Of a stretch of DNA of 5,688 nt, positions 1-5,688 are shown one piece after another. Below the pieces are notes generated by a model, which saw nothing but the letters and a program-made list of their open reading frames with translations, did not search any database and was not told where the DNA came from. How positions within the stretch are numbered: position 1 is the stretch's first letter; every line of letters starts with the position of its first letter. The position numbers were made by a program, and so were the translations under genes. The DNA is from Candidatus Profundicultor aquiphilus (lineage in GTDB: Bacteria; Atribacterota; Atribacteria; Atribacterales; Caldatribacteriaceae), in NCBI GenBank assembly GCA_013314795.1, contig JABUEZ010000148.1:1-5688 (forward strand), read 5' to 3'.

Positions 1-59
1 GTTTTGTCCTCCATCCTCTGGATAGAAAGTACTTCCAGAAAGTTTGGATTGAAAAATAA
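1..59 (+). CDS. C-terminal end of probable ABC transporter substrate-binding protein (partial, 5' missing)
   Basis: The frame beginning at base 3 reads FVLHPLDRKYFQKVWIEK and stops at TAA 57-59; the other two forward frames here do not give a plausible gene end. Extracellular binding proteins of the SBP_bac_5 (DppA/OppA) family often end with an aromatic-rich tail of this kind (tyrosine/phenylalanine, then V-W, then a short charged end), and this family is normally encoded just upstream of the permease genes. The call therefore rests on position plus a short tail. Only 18 residues are visible, so ligand class cannot be judged. The protein would be a secreted or lipid-anchored receptor that delivers substrate to the DppBC permease encoded next. 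An unrelated gene end is possible. Confidence 0.6.
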   Translation, partial: FVLHPLDRKYFQKVWIEK

Positions 60-64
60 AACCC

Positions 65-87
65 GTGGGGTGCCTTGTGCACCCCAC
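65..87 (+). promoter_or_regulatory. Perfect 9-bp intercistronic hairpin between binding-protein and permease genes
   Basis: Left arm GTGGGGTGC (65-73), loop CTTGT (74-78), right arm GCACCCCAC (79-87): nine uninterrupted pairs, mostly G-C. On the + strand it is followed by AATAAAAC rather than a T run, so it is not a canonical Rho-independent terminator for this transcript. On the - strand the stem is followed by GGGTTTTATTTTT, but no - strand gene is visible that would need it. Stable stems between binding-protein and permease genes are known in other ABC operons (for example malE-malF), where they shield the upstream message and let the binding protein be made in excess. That role here is inferred. 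An in-frame GTG (65) lies inside the stem, which argues against it as the dppB start. Confidence 0.7.
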
Positions 88-112
88 AATAAAACAATAC
101 AGTGGTACAGGT

Positions 113-1117
113 GTGAAACGATATCTTTTAAAAAGGCTGTTACTGATTATTCCGGTTCTTCTTGGTGTTTCCATAATTGTCTTCTTTCTGGTGCGCCTCG
201 CACCAGGGGATCCGGCCAAAGTCCTGGCCGGAGAACACGCTTCACCGGAGTTCATCCAGGCAGTGCGGGACAAGTGGGGCCTGGATAAACCCCTTTACAT
301 TCAATATTTCATATGGTTACAGAGCGTTCTTCGGGGAGACTTTGGCACATCCATTGCCACCCACGCCCCGGTACTCGAAGAGATTTTCAATCGTTTTCCG
401 GCCACGCTGGAACTCTCTATCGTCGCCATGTTTATTGCCATCTTCGTGGGCATCACAGCAGGAATCATTTCGGCGGTGCGTCAGTATTCCATTTTCGATT
501 ACCTCTCCATGACCGGAGCACTCTTTGGCATTTCCATGCCTGTTTTCTGGCTGGGACTCATGCTCATGCTCATTTTTGGGCTTCGACTTGATCTCTTTCC
601 CATCTCAGGTCGACTGAGCCCTGAAGTAGCGCTTCGAACAATTACCGGTCTTTATCTTCTTGATGCCTTACTTACTGGAAATGGCCGGGCTTTTATCGAT
701 GCACTCTCTCACCTTATTCTCCCTGGTGTTGCTCTGGGGACTATCCCTGCAGCCCTCATTGCCCGCATGACCCGGTCTTCAATGCTGGAAGTCATTCGTC
801 AGGACTTCATCCGAACCGAACGAGCTAAAGGCCTGCCGGAACGAATGGTGATTTACAAACATGCCCTCCGTAATGCTCTGATCCCAATCGTTACCGTCAT
901 TGGCATGGAATTTGGGCTACTCCTCGGGGGTGCCATCCTCACCGAAACTGTTTTTGCCTGGCCAGGTCTGGGAAGATATACGGTGGATGCCGTCTATGCC
1001 CGAGATTATCCCGCCATTCAGGGAGCAGTCCTTTTTATTGCCCTCACGTTTGTGGTAGTTAATCTCCTTACGGATCTCCTTTACGCCTATATCAATCCTC
1101 GCATCCGGTATCGATAG
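113..1117 (+). CDS. dppB: Dpp/Opp-type peptide ABC transporter permease, DppB-like
   Basis: Inner-membrane permease of the BPD_transp_1 superfamily; with DppC it forms the pathway for peptide (or a related solute) across the membrane. Starting at GTG 113 gives 334 residues, close to the usual length, and the typical N-terminus MKRYLLKRLL followed by TM1 (about 7-27) and the family motif LAPGDP (29-34). WGLDKPLYIQYF at 55-66 and RGDFGTS at 74-80 are also characteristic. The cytoplasmic EAA loop, which docks on the ATPases, is at about 235-258 (TERAKGL, then ALRNALIP). It has E236 where the family usually has alanine. The end DLLYAYINPRIRYR is classic for DppB. The frame is open upstream to GTG 65, but that codon sits in the hairpin stem and would add 16 atypical residues. 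No strong Shine-Dalgarno precedes either start. The gene stops 2 bases before dppC. Substrate specificity cannot be read from the permease; nickel or sugar uptake remain possible. Confidence 0.93.
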   Translation: MKRYLLKRLLLIIPVLLGVSIIVFFLVRLAPGDPAKVLAGEHASPEFIQAVRDKWGLDKPLYIQYFIWLQSVLRGDFGTSIATHAPVLEEIFNRFPATLELSIVAMFIAIFVGITAGIISAVRQYSIFDYLSMTGALFGISMPVFWLGLMLMLIFGLRLDLFPISGRLSPEVALRTITGLYLLDALLTGNGRAFIDALSHLILPGVALGTIPAALIARMTRSSMLEVIRQDFIRTERAKGLPERMVIYKHALRNALIPIVTVIGMEFGLLLGGAILTETVFAWPGLGRYTVDAVYARDYPAIQGAVLFIALTFVVVNLLTDLLYAYINPRIRYR

Positions 1118-1119
1118 CC

Positions 1120-1989
1120 ATGGCAAAGCGAGCGCAAATTTTTGAAACATTTCAAGTGCTGAAGAAAAACAAAGCTGCTCTGGTGGGTCTGGGCATTATC
1201 GTGATAATGGTAATCGTGGCGCTCTTTCCCCACTACCTCGCCCCAAATGATCCCATCAAAAGAAACCTCTCCCAGCGCCTTAAGCCCGGCCTCTGGGCCG
1301 GTCGAGAATATGCTTCCTACCCACTGGGTACCGACTACTTAGGTCGGTGTATCCTCTCTCGCATCATCTGGGGAACTCGAACTTCACTTCTTGTGGGTTT
1401 CATTGCCGTGGTTATTTCCACCGTTTTAGGTCTCGTCCTGGGTGTCTTTTCCGGATACTTTGGGGGGTGGATGGACACGCTTCTCATGCGCATTGTGGAT
1501 GTCATGTTTGCCTTCCCCAGCATTCTTTTGGCCATCACCATTATGGCCGCCCTGGGGCCGGGTCTTGAAAAGGCCATGATCGCTATTGGCATCGTCTATA
1601 CACCCCAGATGGCCCGAGTTGTGCGGAGTGCGGTGCTCGTCATTCGGGAAATGGACTACATCGAAGCTGAAAAAGCCCTGGGAGCAAGTCACGGACGAAT
1701 CATCTGGCACCATGTCCTTCCCAACGCTATCGCCCCGGTTATTGTATATGCCACGTTGAGCACTGCCGGAGCCATCCTTGATGCCGCTGCCCTGGGATTC
1801 CTGGGTTTGGGAGCACTTCCCCCTACTCCGGAGTGGGGAGCCATGCTTTCCGGAAGCCGTCAGGCACTCACCGCCGGTGCCTGGTGGGCAGCAACGTTTC
1901 CAGGGATTGCGATTATGTGTGCCGTGTTAGGGTTGAATCTTCTGGGTGACGGCATGAGAGACCTTTTAGACCCAAGGCTACGAATGTAA
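1120..1989 (+). CDS. dppC: Dpp/Opp-type peptide ABC transporter permease, DppC-like
   Basis: Second permease subunit, partner of DppB, 289 residues, a normal length. A short basic N-terminal tail (LKKNKAAL, 14-21) precedes TM1 (about 20-37, the OppC_N region). The family motif PLGTDYLGR is at 68-76, followed by C77 where most members have aspartate (GRD), a small departure from consensus. Several hydrophobic segments follow: about 90-112, 127-147, 152-166, 205-231 and 255-275. The EAA loop that contacts the ATPase is clear at about 181-201 (IEAEKALGAS, then HHVLPN). The stretch ALGFLGLGALPPTPEWG (224-240) and the ending GDGMRDLLDPRLRM are diagnostic of DppC/OppC. The ATG lies 2 bases after the dppB stop with no good ribosome site of its own, so translation is probably coupled to dppB. 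The TAA stop is directly followed by the dppD ATG. Confidence 0.95.
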   Translation: MAKRAQIFETFQVLKKNKAALVGLGIIVIMVIVALFPHYLAPNDPIKRNLSQRLKPGLWAGREYASYPLGTDYLGRCILSRIIWGTRTSLLVGFIAVVISTVLGLVLGVFSGYFGGWMDTLLMRIVDVMFAFPSILLAITIMAALGPGLEKAMIAIGIVYTPQMARVVRSAVLVIREMDYIEAEKALGASHGRIIWHHVLPNAIAPVIVYATLSTAGAILDAAALGFLGLGALPPTPEWGAMLSGSRQALTAGAWWAATFPGIAIMCAVLGLNLLGDGMRDLLDPRLRM

Positions 1990-2955
1990 ATGGAAGAACT
2001 GATTTTGAAGATAGAAAATCTCAAAACATATCTTAAAACCCCCCGGGGTGTGGTCAGAGCCGTTGATGGAGTTGACCTCACCATTCACCGGGAAGAAACC
2101 CTGGGGCTGGTGGGTGAATCGGGTTGTGGAAAAAGTATGACAGCACTTTCTATCCTCAAACTGTATCCCAAACCCCAGGGTGAAATTGTAGCAGGCCACA
2201 TTTATTTTGATGGCCAGGACCTGGTGGAAAGGTCAGAAGAAGAGATGTACCACATCCGAGGAAGCAAAATTTCCATGATTTTCCAGGAACCCATGACTTC
2301 TCTGGATCCGGTATTTCCCGTAGGGGAAGGGATTATTGAAGTCCTCACATTACACCAGAAAATCGACCGTCAGGAAGCATACCAAATGGCAATCGAACTT
2401 CTGCACAAAGTGAAAATTCCCGAACCAGAACGAAGAATGAAATATTATCCTCACCAGTTATCAGGGGGCATGCGCCAGCGAGTCATGATCGCTCAGGCTC
2501 TGGCCTGTAAACCTCTCCTCCTTATCGCTGACGAACCGACCACAGCTCTGGATGTGACAATTCAGGCGCAAATTCTCACGTTAATCAACGAACTGAAGCG
2601 GGAGATGAAAACCGCAGTTCTTTTCATCACCCACGATCTGGGAGTGGTTGCCGAAACCTGTCAGCGAGTTGCCGTGATGTATGCGGGAAAAATTGTGGAA
2701 AGTGCATCAGTTGAAGCTCTTTTTGAAAAACCCCTTCACCCCTATACCCAGGCTTTACTCACCTCTATTCCCCGAATGGATACCCCTAAAAAACGCCTGC
2801 AGCCGATTCCGGGCACTGTCCCCGACCTCATCCAGCCACCACCAGGGTGTCGCTTCCACCCCCGTTGTCCGGTCCGCTTTGCACCATGTGATCAGGAAGA
2901 ACCACTTCTAAAAATTCAGGAGGGAGGACATCTGGTTGCATGTCATCGCTACTGA
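1990..2955 (+). CDS. dppD: Peptide ABC transporter ATP-binding protein, DppD-like
   Basis: Cytoplasmic ATPase that pairs with DppF to drive uptake; 321 residues, normal for the family. Motifs: Walker A GESGCGKS (42-49), Q-loop Q99 in FQEPMTSLDP, ABC signature LSGGMRQR (157-164), Walker B LLLIADEP with catalytic E182, D-loop TALD, and switch histidine H215. All are intact, so it should be active. The C-terminal oligopeptide-transporter extension (oligo_HPY, about 232-320) holds LHPYTQALL and CRFHPRCP. Its four cysteines are C287, C293, C300 and C318. In this family such cysteines have been reported to hold an iron-sulfur cluster; I infer the same here from the residues alone. The ATG abuts the dppC stop (0 bp gap) and only a weak AAGG (1974-1977) precedes it, suggesting coupled translation. 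The end overlaps dppF by 16 bases. DppD rather than OppD is chosen from overall pattern; the two are hard to separate. Confidence 0.95.
   Translation: MEELILKIENLKTYLKTPRGVVRAVDGVDLTIHREETLGLVGESGCGKSMTALSILKLYPKPQGEIVAGHIYFDGQDLVERSEEEMYHIRGSKISMIFQEPMTSLDPVFPVGEGIIEVLTLHQKIDRQEAYQMAIELLHKVKIPEPERRMKYYPHQLSGGMRQRVMIAQALACKPLLLIADEPTTALDVTIQAQILTLINELKREMKTAVLFITHDLGVVAETCQRVAVMYAGKIVESASVEALFEKPLHPYTQALLTSIPRMDTPKKRLQPIPGTVPDLIQPPPGCRFHPRCPVRFAPCDQEEPLLKIQEGGHLVACHRY
2918..2927 (+). promoter_or_regulatory. Ribosome binding site of dppF inside dppD
   Basis: AGGAGGGAGG lies within the last codons of dppD. Its 3' half (GGGAGG, 2922-2927) is 12 bases from ATG 2940 and 27 from the alternative in-frame ATG 2955. 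This favours 2940 as the dppF start, although ATG 2955 overlaps the dppD stop as TGATG and could also be used by re-initiating ribosomes. Confidence 0.65.
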
Positions 2956-3908
2956 TGGAAGTCCGCAACCTGAGTAAACGATTTATCGTGGAAGAGGAAT
3001 GGGGCGAGAAGCTTGCCCTTGACGCGGTGAATGACGTCAGTTTCTCCATCTTTCAGGGAGAGACTCTGGGTCTGGTGGGAGAAACCGGCTGCGGAAAAAG
3101 TACCCTGGGACGCTGTATCCTGAGGCTTCTTGAGCCCACCAGTGGCGCAATCATCATGGATGGCCAGGATATCCTGCGTCTTCCCCCCCGAGAATTCAAG
3201 AAGTACCGCCGGAGGATGCAAATTGTTTTTCAGGACCCTTTTGCCTCCCTCAGCCCTCGCAAGACGGCCTATGCGATTCTTGAGGAACCTCTTCTCATCC
3301 ACGGTGAAAAAAACTCCAGAATTCGCCGTGAACGGGTGCAGGAGATTGCCTCCCGGGTAGGGCTGGAAATAAAGTCTCTTTCCAATTATCCGCACGAGTT
3401 TTCGGGAGGGCAGAGACAGCGTATCGGTATTGCCCGCGCGCTGATTTTGCAGCCGGAATTTGTGATCTGCGATGAACCGGTCTCGGCCCTGGATGTTTCT
3501 ATTCAGGCTCAGATTTTAAACCTCCTTTCAGAACTCCAGGAAACCATGCACCTCACGTATCTTTTCATTTCCCATGATTTGAGCGTGGTACGGCATATCT
3601 CCAACCGCATCGCTGTGATGTACATGGGAAAAATTGTAGAAATCGCTGAGAAAGAAGAGATTTTCTCCACTCCCCTTCACCCCTATACGAGAGCACTTCT
3701 GGCCTCAGTTCCCATCCCTGACCCAAAGATAAAAAGAGAAAGGATTCTTCTCGAGGGTGACCCACCAAGCCCGTTCCAGCCTCTTCCTGGATGTCGTTTC
3801 CATACACGCTGTCTCCTGCGAATGGATATGTGCGCCGAAATCACTCCTGAGCTTAAAGTCATCGACCATGGACACTTTGTGGCCTGCCATCTCTACGGAG
3901 GAGAGTAA
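2940..3908 (+). CDS. dppF: Peptide ABC transporter ATP-binding protein, DppF-like
   Basis: Second ATPase of the transporter, 322 residues from ATG 2940 (317 from ATG 2955). Motifs: Walker A GETGCGKST (47-55), Q-loop Q98 in FQDPFASLSP, signature FSGGQRQRIG (154-163), Walker B FVICDEP with E179, D-loop SALD, and switch histidine H212. The N-terminal insertion VEEEWGEKLALDAVNDVS and the phrase LEPTSGAIIMDGQDI (64-78) are typical of the F subunit and separate it from DppD. The oligo_HPY tail repeats the pattern LHPYTRALL and GCRFHTRC with C285, C291, C298 and C316, again a candidate iron-sulfur site. Both ATP sites of the DppD-DppF pair look competent. The gene starts inside dppD and its stop is 3 bases before the channel start; its last codons also contain the channel's ribosome site. 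Confidence 0.95.
   Translation: MSSLLMEVRNLSKRFIVEEEWGEKLALDAVNDVSFSIFQGETLGLVGETGCGKSTLGRCILRLLEPTSGAIIMDGQDILRLPPREFKKYRRRMQIVFQDPFASLSPRKTAYAILEEPLLIHGEKNSRIRRERVQEIASRVGLEIKSLSNYPHEFSGGQRQRIGIARALILQPEFVICDEPVSALDVSIQAQILNLLSELQETMHLTYLFISHDLSVVRHISNRIAVMYMGKIVEIAEKEEIFSTPLHPYTRALLASVPIPDPKIKRERILLEGDPPSPFQPLPGCRFHTRCLLRMDMCAEITPELKVIDHGHFVACHLYGGE
3897..3905 (+). promoter_or_regulatory. Ribosome binding site supporting the TTG start of the channel gene
   Basis: GGAGGAGAG spans the dppF stop region. GGAGG (3897-3901) is 10 bases before TTG 3912, a usable spacing. There is no ATG or GTG in frame near it before the first transmembrane segment, so TTG is the best start for the full-length protein. 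A TTG start suggests modest translation. Confidence 0.6.
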
Positions 3909-3911
3909 TCA

Positions 3912-4910
3912 TTGGGGAAAAGGCTTACTTCGATTGCCCTTCTGATCGTTGGAGTTATCTTTGGAGGAACCACCGGGTATGTTCTCCTCGAGAAATGGAA
4001 TCTTCTGGACGCCCTCTACATGACCGTTATCACCGTCACTACTGTTGGTTTTCAGGAAACACACCCCCTTTCCCCAGCAGGCAGGGTATTCACAATATTT
4101 CTGGTTGCCTCAAGTGTTTTTGTGGTTGCCTATACTGTCTCCTATTTTATTGATACACTCGCAGAGGGAAAGTGGAAAGAGTATCTGCGAAGGAGGGAAA
4201 TGAAAATGGAAATTCACCGTCTCAGCAATCACCATATTATTTGTGGCTGTGGAGTGGTGGGAAGAGAAGTGATCGAGTACTTCACCAAGGCCGGGGAAAA
4301 ATTTGTCGTGATCGAAAAGGATGAAACGAAAATCCAGGAAGCATTGCAGAGCTTTCCCGATTTTCCCTACCTTCTTGGAGACGCCACTCGAGAAGAAAAT
4401 CTCAGAGAAACACAGATTGAGAAAGCCAGAGGGCTCCTTGCTCTGGTGGGAAACGACCCGGATAACGTGTACATCGTCCTCACGGCCAAATATCTGAATC
4501 CAAAATTGCGTATTGTGGCTCGAGCCATCATTCCCGAATCAATCGAAATCATGAAAAAAGCTGGGGCAGATTACGTCATCTGCCCGCAGAAAATAGGAGG
4601 TTTGCGATTGGCTGCAGCAGCGTTGCGTCCCCATGTGTCCTCCTTTCTTGACCTTGTTCTGCGCAGCGAAGCCTTTGGACTTACCATCGAGGAGGTGGAA
4701 ATTACTCCGCATTCTCCCTTGGTGGGAAAAAGCCTGGCCGAACTCGACCTGCCAGGCAAACGGGGTCTTTTTGTTGTGGCCATCAAATCTAAAGATAGAA
4801 CTTCCTTCGAGTTGAACCCAAATGCCAGAACTGTCATCAAGGCGGAAGATATTCTTATCCTCCTTGGAAAACTTGACCACATCCTGGAGTTGCAAAAATC
4901 GGTGAGTTAA
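3912..4910 (+). CDS. Two-TM potassium-channel-like protein with C-terminal RCK (TrkA-N/TrkA-C) domain
   Basis: Membrane ion channel subunit of 332 residues with MthK-like architecture. TM1 is about 5-25, pore helix about 31-44, selectivity-filter region TTVGFQE at 43-49, and TM2 about 58-81. A charged linker (KWKEYLRRREMKME) leads to a Rossmann RCK/TrkA-N domain (about 106-225) and a TrkA-C/RCK-C lobe (about 252-330). The Rossmann fold has an intact GCGVVG (112-117), acidic E135 at the end of strand 2, and GDATRE (156-161), which argues for a nucleotide ligand (NAD(H), ATP/ADP or similar). Compared from memory with MthK, its two Ca-binding glutamates fall at R204 and I206 here, so calcium gating like MthK is unlikely. 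The filter has Q48 in place of the second glycine of the canonical GYG, so K+ selectivity is not assured. The gene follows dppF by 3 bases and probably shares its transcript. A strong internal start occurs at codons 97-99. A KtrA-like soluble regulator is ruled out by the pore region. Confidence 0.88.
   Translation: MGKRLTSIALLIVGVIFGGTTGYVLLEKWNLLDALYMTVITVTTVGFQETHPLSPAGRVFTIFLVASSVFVVAYTVSYFIDTLAEGKWKEYLRRREMKMEIHRLSNHHIICGCGVVGREVIEYFTKAGEKFVVIEKDETKIQEALQSFPDFPYLLGDATREENLRETQIEKARGLLALVGNDPDNVYIVLTAKYLNPKLRIVARAIIPESIEIMKKAGADYVICPQKIGGLRLAAAALRPHVSSFLDLVLRSEAFGLTIEEVEITPHSPLVGKSLAELDLPGKRGLFVVAIKSKDRTSFELNPNARTVIKAEDILILLGKLDHILELQKSVS
4191..4208 (+). promoter_or_regulatory. Internal Shine-Dalgarno and in-frame ATGs for a soluble RCK subunit (predicted)
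   Basis: AGGAGG (4191-4196) lies inside the channel gene, encoded as part of the RRRE run. It is followed by two in-frame ATGs: 4200 (codon 97, 3-base spacing) and 4206 (codon 99, 9-base spacing, near ideal). These lie between the end of TM2 and the first strand of the RCK domain. Starting at 4206 would give a soluble 234-residue protein ending at 4910. In MthK an internal methionine at the corresponding place is known to produce a separate RCK subunit that joins the octameric gating ring. Use of the site here is inferred. Confidence 0.55.
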
Positions 4911-5688
4911 AAAACCTTTCCGTTCTCCCGTTTTCTTCCACAGGTTTCTCGCAGGAGAACACGTAGGCTCTGGGCCCCGGTCTCCTCGATTCTGGGCAGA
5001 AAAATTTTGAAAGACAAAAAGCGAAGGAAGGAAGAGAGAAGAAAAACGTAATAGTAAGGAATCATCTGCCATCCCCAAATTGCCTCAGTGAAAGAGGAAA
5101 TAAGAGGTACCACCTTTTCCAGAATGTATCCTCCCACCAGATATGCCAAAGCAGTGCCAAAAGTGCCCAGAAAGAAATTGAGCACCCCTACGTAAAGTGA
5201 GCGGTTTTCTGCTGGCGAAAGTTTCAAAAGAAGATTGTTGGTAATAAGGTCAATCCCGGGCCAGAAGATCCCTGCCAGGGTTTGAATAATGGGAATCACC
5301 ACAATCCAGTTTCGAGGAGTGGTATAGCACCAGATAACGGGAAGAAAAATGGCCACCATGGTGGAGAGTACCGCGACCGGTTTGTTCCCAAAGCGGTCGG
5401 TAAGTCGACCCCAGATCCTCACAAAAAAGAGAGTCGCAATATTGGAGATTACCTGCACATAGAAGGCGATTTCAAAAAAATTCATGTGCAAATACTTCAG
5501 CATATAAAGGTTAAAAAACGGTGACGCAACGTTAACGGCAAAGTTCCAGGTAATCACAAAAAAGAGAAATTTCCAGAACGGCTTACAACGCAAAACCTCT
5601 TTGAAAACCATCCTGTGGCTTTCCCCCAGGTTCGAGGCAGTCATTGGCGGATCATAGGTCGAGGCGAAAAAGAAAAGTTCTACGAGTC
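4907..5688 (-). CDS. MFS-family permease, C-terminal half (partial, 5' end beyond the window)
   Basis: The - strand frame is open from the right edge to TAA at 4909-4907, giving 259 visible residues. An ATG at 5644 exists, but the frame continues upstream without a stop (LVELFFFASTYDPP), which resembles the end of TM6 and the central loop of a 12-TM transporter. The 245-residue piece from that ATG is therefore not the whole gene. Numbering from that ATG, six hydrophobic segments fit TM7-12: about 25-48, 58-76, 89-107, 113-134, 150-178 and 193-217. Between TM8 and TM9 is WGRLTDRFGNKPV (78-90), the second-half copy of the MFS A-motif. SPAENRSLYVG (143-153) fits the TM10-11 loop. The basic tail (LRETCGRKREN) is probably cytoplasmic. 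The substrate cannot be told from this half. The gene converges on the channel gene and overlaps it by 4 bases. Confidence 0.85.
   Translation of the reverse strand, partial: LVELFFFASTYDPPMTASNLGESHRMVFKEVLRCKPFWKFLFFVITWNFAVNVASPFFNLYMLKYLHMNFFEIAFYVQVISNIATLFFVRIWGRLTDRFGNKPVAVLSTMVAIFLPVIWCYTTPRNWIVVIPIIQTLAGIFWPGIDLITNNLLLKLSPAENRSLYVGVLNFFLGTFGTALAYLVGGYILEKVVPLISSFTEAIWGWQMIPYYYVFLLSSFLRFLSFKIFLPRIEETGAQSLRVLLRETCGRKRENGKVF

Noticed and set aside
65..87. Rho-independent terminator on the + strand
   Set aside because: The stem is followed by AATAAAAC, not a T run. On the - strand a T-rich tail exists, but no gene there points toward it.
65..112. GTG at 65 as the start of dppB
   Set aside because: The codon is in the stem of a perfect hairpin and the extra 16 residues do not resemble a DppB N-terminus; GTG 113 gives the expected sequence.
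4..288. Forward open frame of 94 codons over the hairpin and the start of dppB
   Set aside because: It runs in a different frame across dppB, has no family features, and has no ribosome site; the real coding content is the end of the binding-protein gene and then dppB.
2949..3395. 148-codon open frame antisense to dppF
   Set aside because: It mirrors a well-supported ATPase gene; composition follows codon bias of the opposite strand and no start signal or protein family is visible.
4922..4960. Inverted repeat GTTCTCC / GGAGAAC just past the channel stop, as a terminator
   Set aside because: Only 7 pairs with a 25-base loop and no T run after it; more likely chance within the MFS coding sequence.
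4539..5078. 179-codon - strand open frame spanning the channel end and the MFS end
   Set aside because: It overlaps both confident genes in other frames and lacks any recognisable domain; a shadow.
4907..5644. Complete 245-residue MFS half-transporter starting at ATG 5644
   Set aside because: The frame stays open upstream to the window edge with residues typical of TM6 and the central loop, so the ATG is most likely internal to a normal 12-TM protein.

Overview
The window is a compact, almost wholly coding stretch of a bacterial chromosome. On the + strand it carries most of a five-component peptide-type (dipeptide/oligopeptide/nickel, Dpp/Opp) ABC transporter operon. The order is the last 18 codons of a probable substrate-binding protein, then dppB-, dppC-, dppD- and dppF-like genes. 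A two-transmembrane potassium-channel-like gene with a cytoplasmic RCK (TrkA-N/TrkA-C) domain follows after only 3 bases. The C-terminal half of a Major Facilitator Superfamily (MFS) permease is encoded on the - strand and runs off the right edge.

Layout: 1-59 end of the binding-protein gene; 65-87 a perfect 9-bp hairpin in the only sizeable intergenic gap; 113-1117 dppB; 1120-1989 dppC; 1990-2955 dppD; 2940-3908 dppF; 3912-4910 RCK channel; 4907-5688 (minus) MFS permease, 5' end missing. Junctions are +2 bp, 0 bp, a 16-bp overlap, +3 bp, and a convergent 4-bp overlap sharing TTAA. No gene-free stretch exceeds about 55 bases. I see no tRNA, rRNA, CRISPR array, insertion sequence or convincing promoter.

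How the genes work together: the binding protein would capture a short peptide (or sugar/nickel complex; the family is promiscuous) outside the membrane. DppB and DppC form the channel and DppD and DppF hydrolyse ATP. The K+-channel-like gene looks translationally linked to the end of the transporter operon, which is not a textbook pairing. Its most notable property is a strong internal Shine-Dalgarno followed by two in-frame ATGs exactly between the pore and the RCK domain. This is the layout expected for separate production of a soluble RCK subunit, as described for the archaeal channel MthK.

Organism: bacterial. Signs are AGGAGG-type ribosome sites, GTG/TTG starts, tight gene packing and roughly balanced base composition by eye. 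The proteins resemble those of anaerobic, often thermophilic lineages (Thermotogota, Synergistota, Atribacterota, deep Firmicutes), but I cannot fix the phylum from sequence alone. No wholly new system is evident. The points worth a second look are the channel (internal start, altered selectivity filter, operon context) and the hairpin between the binding-protein and permease genes.
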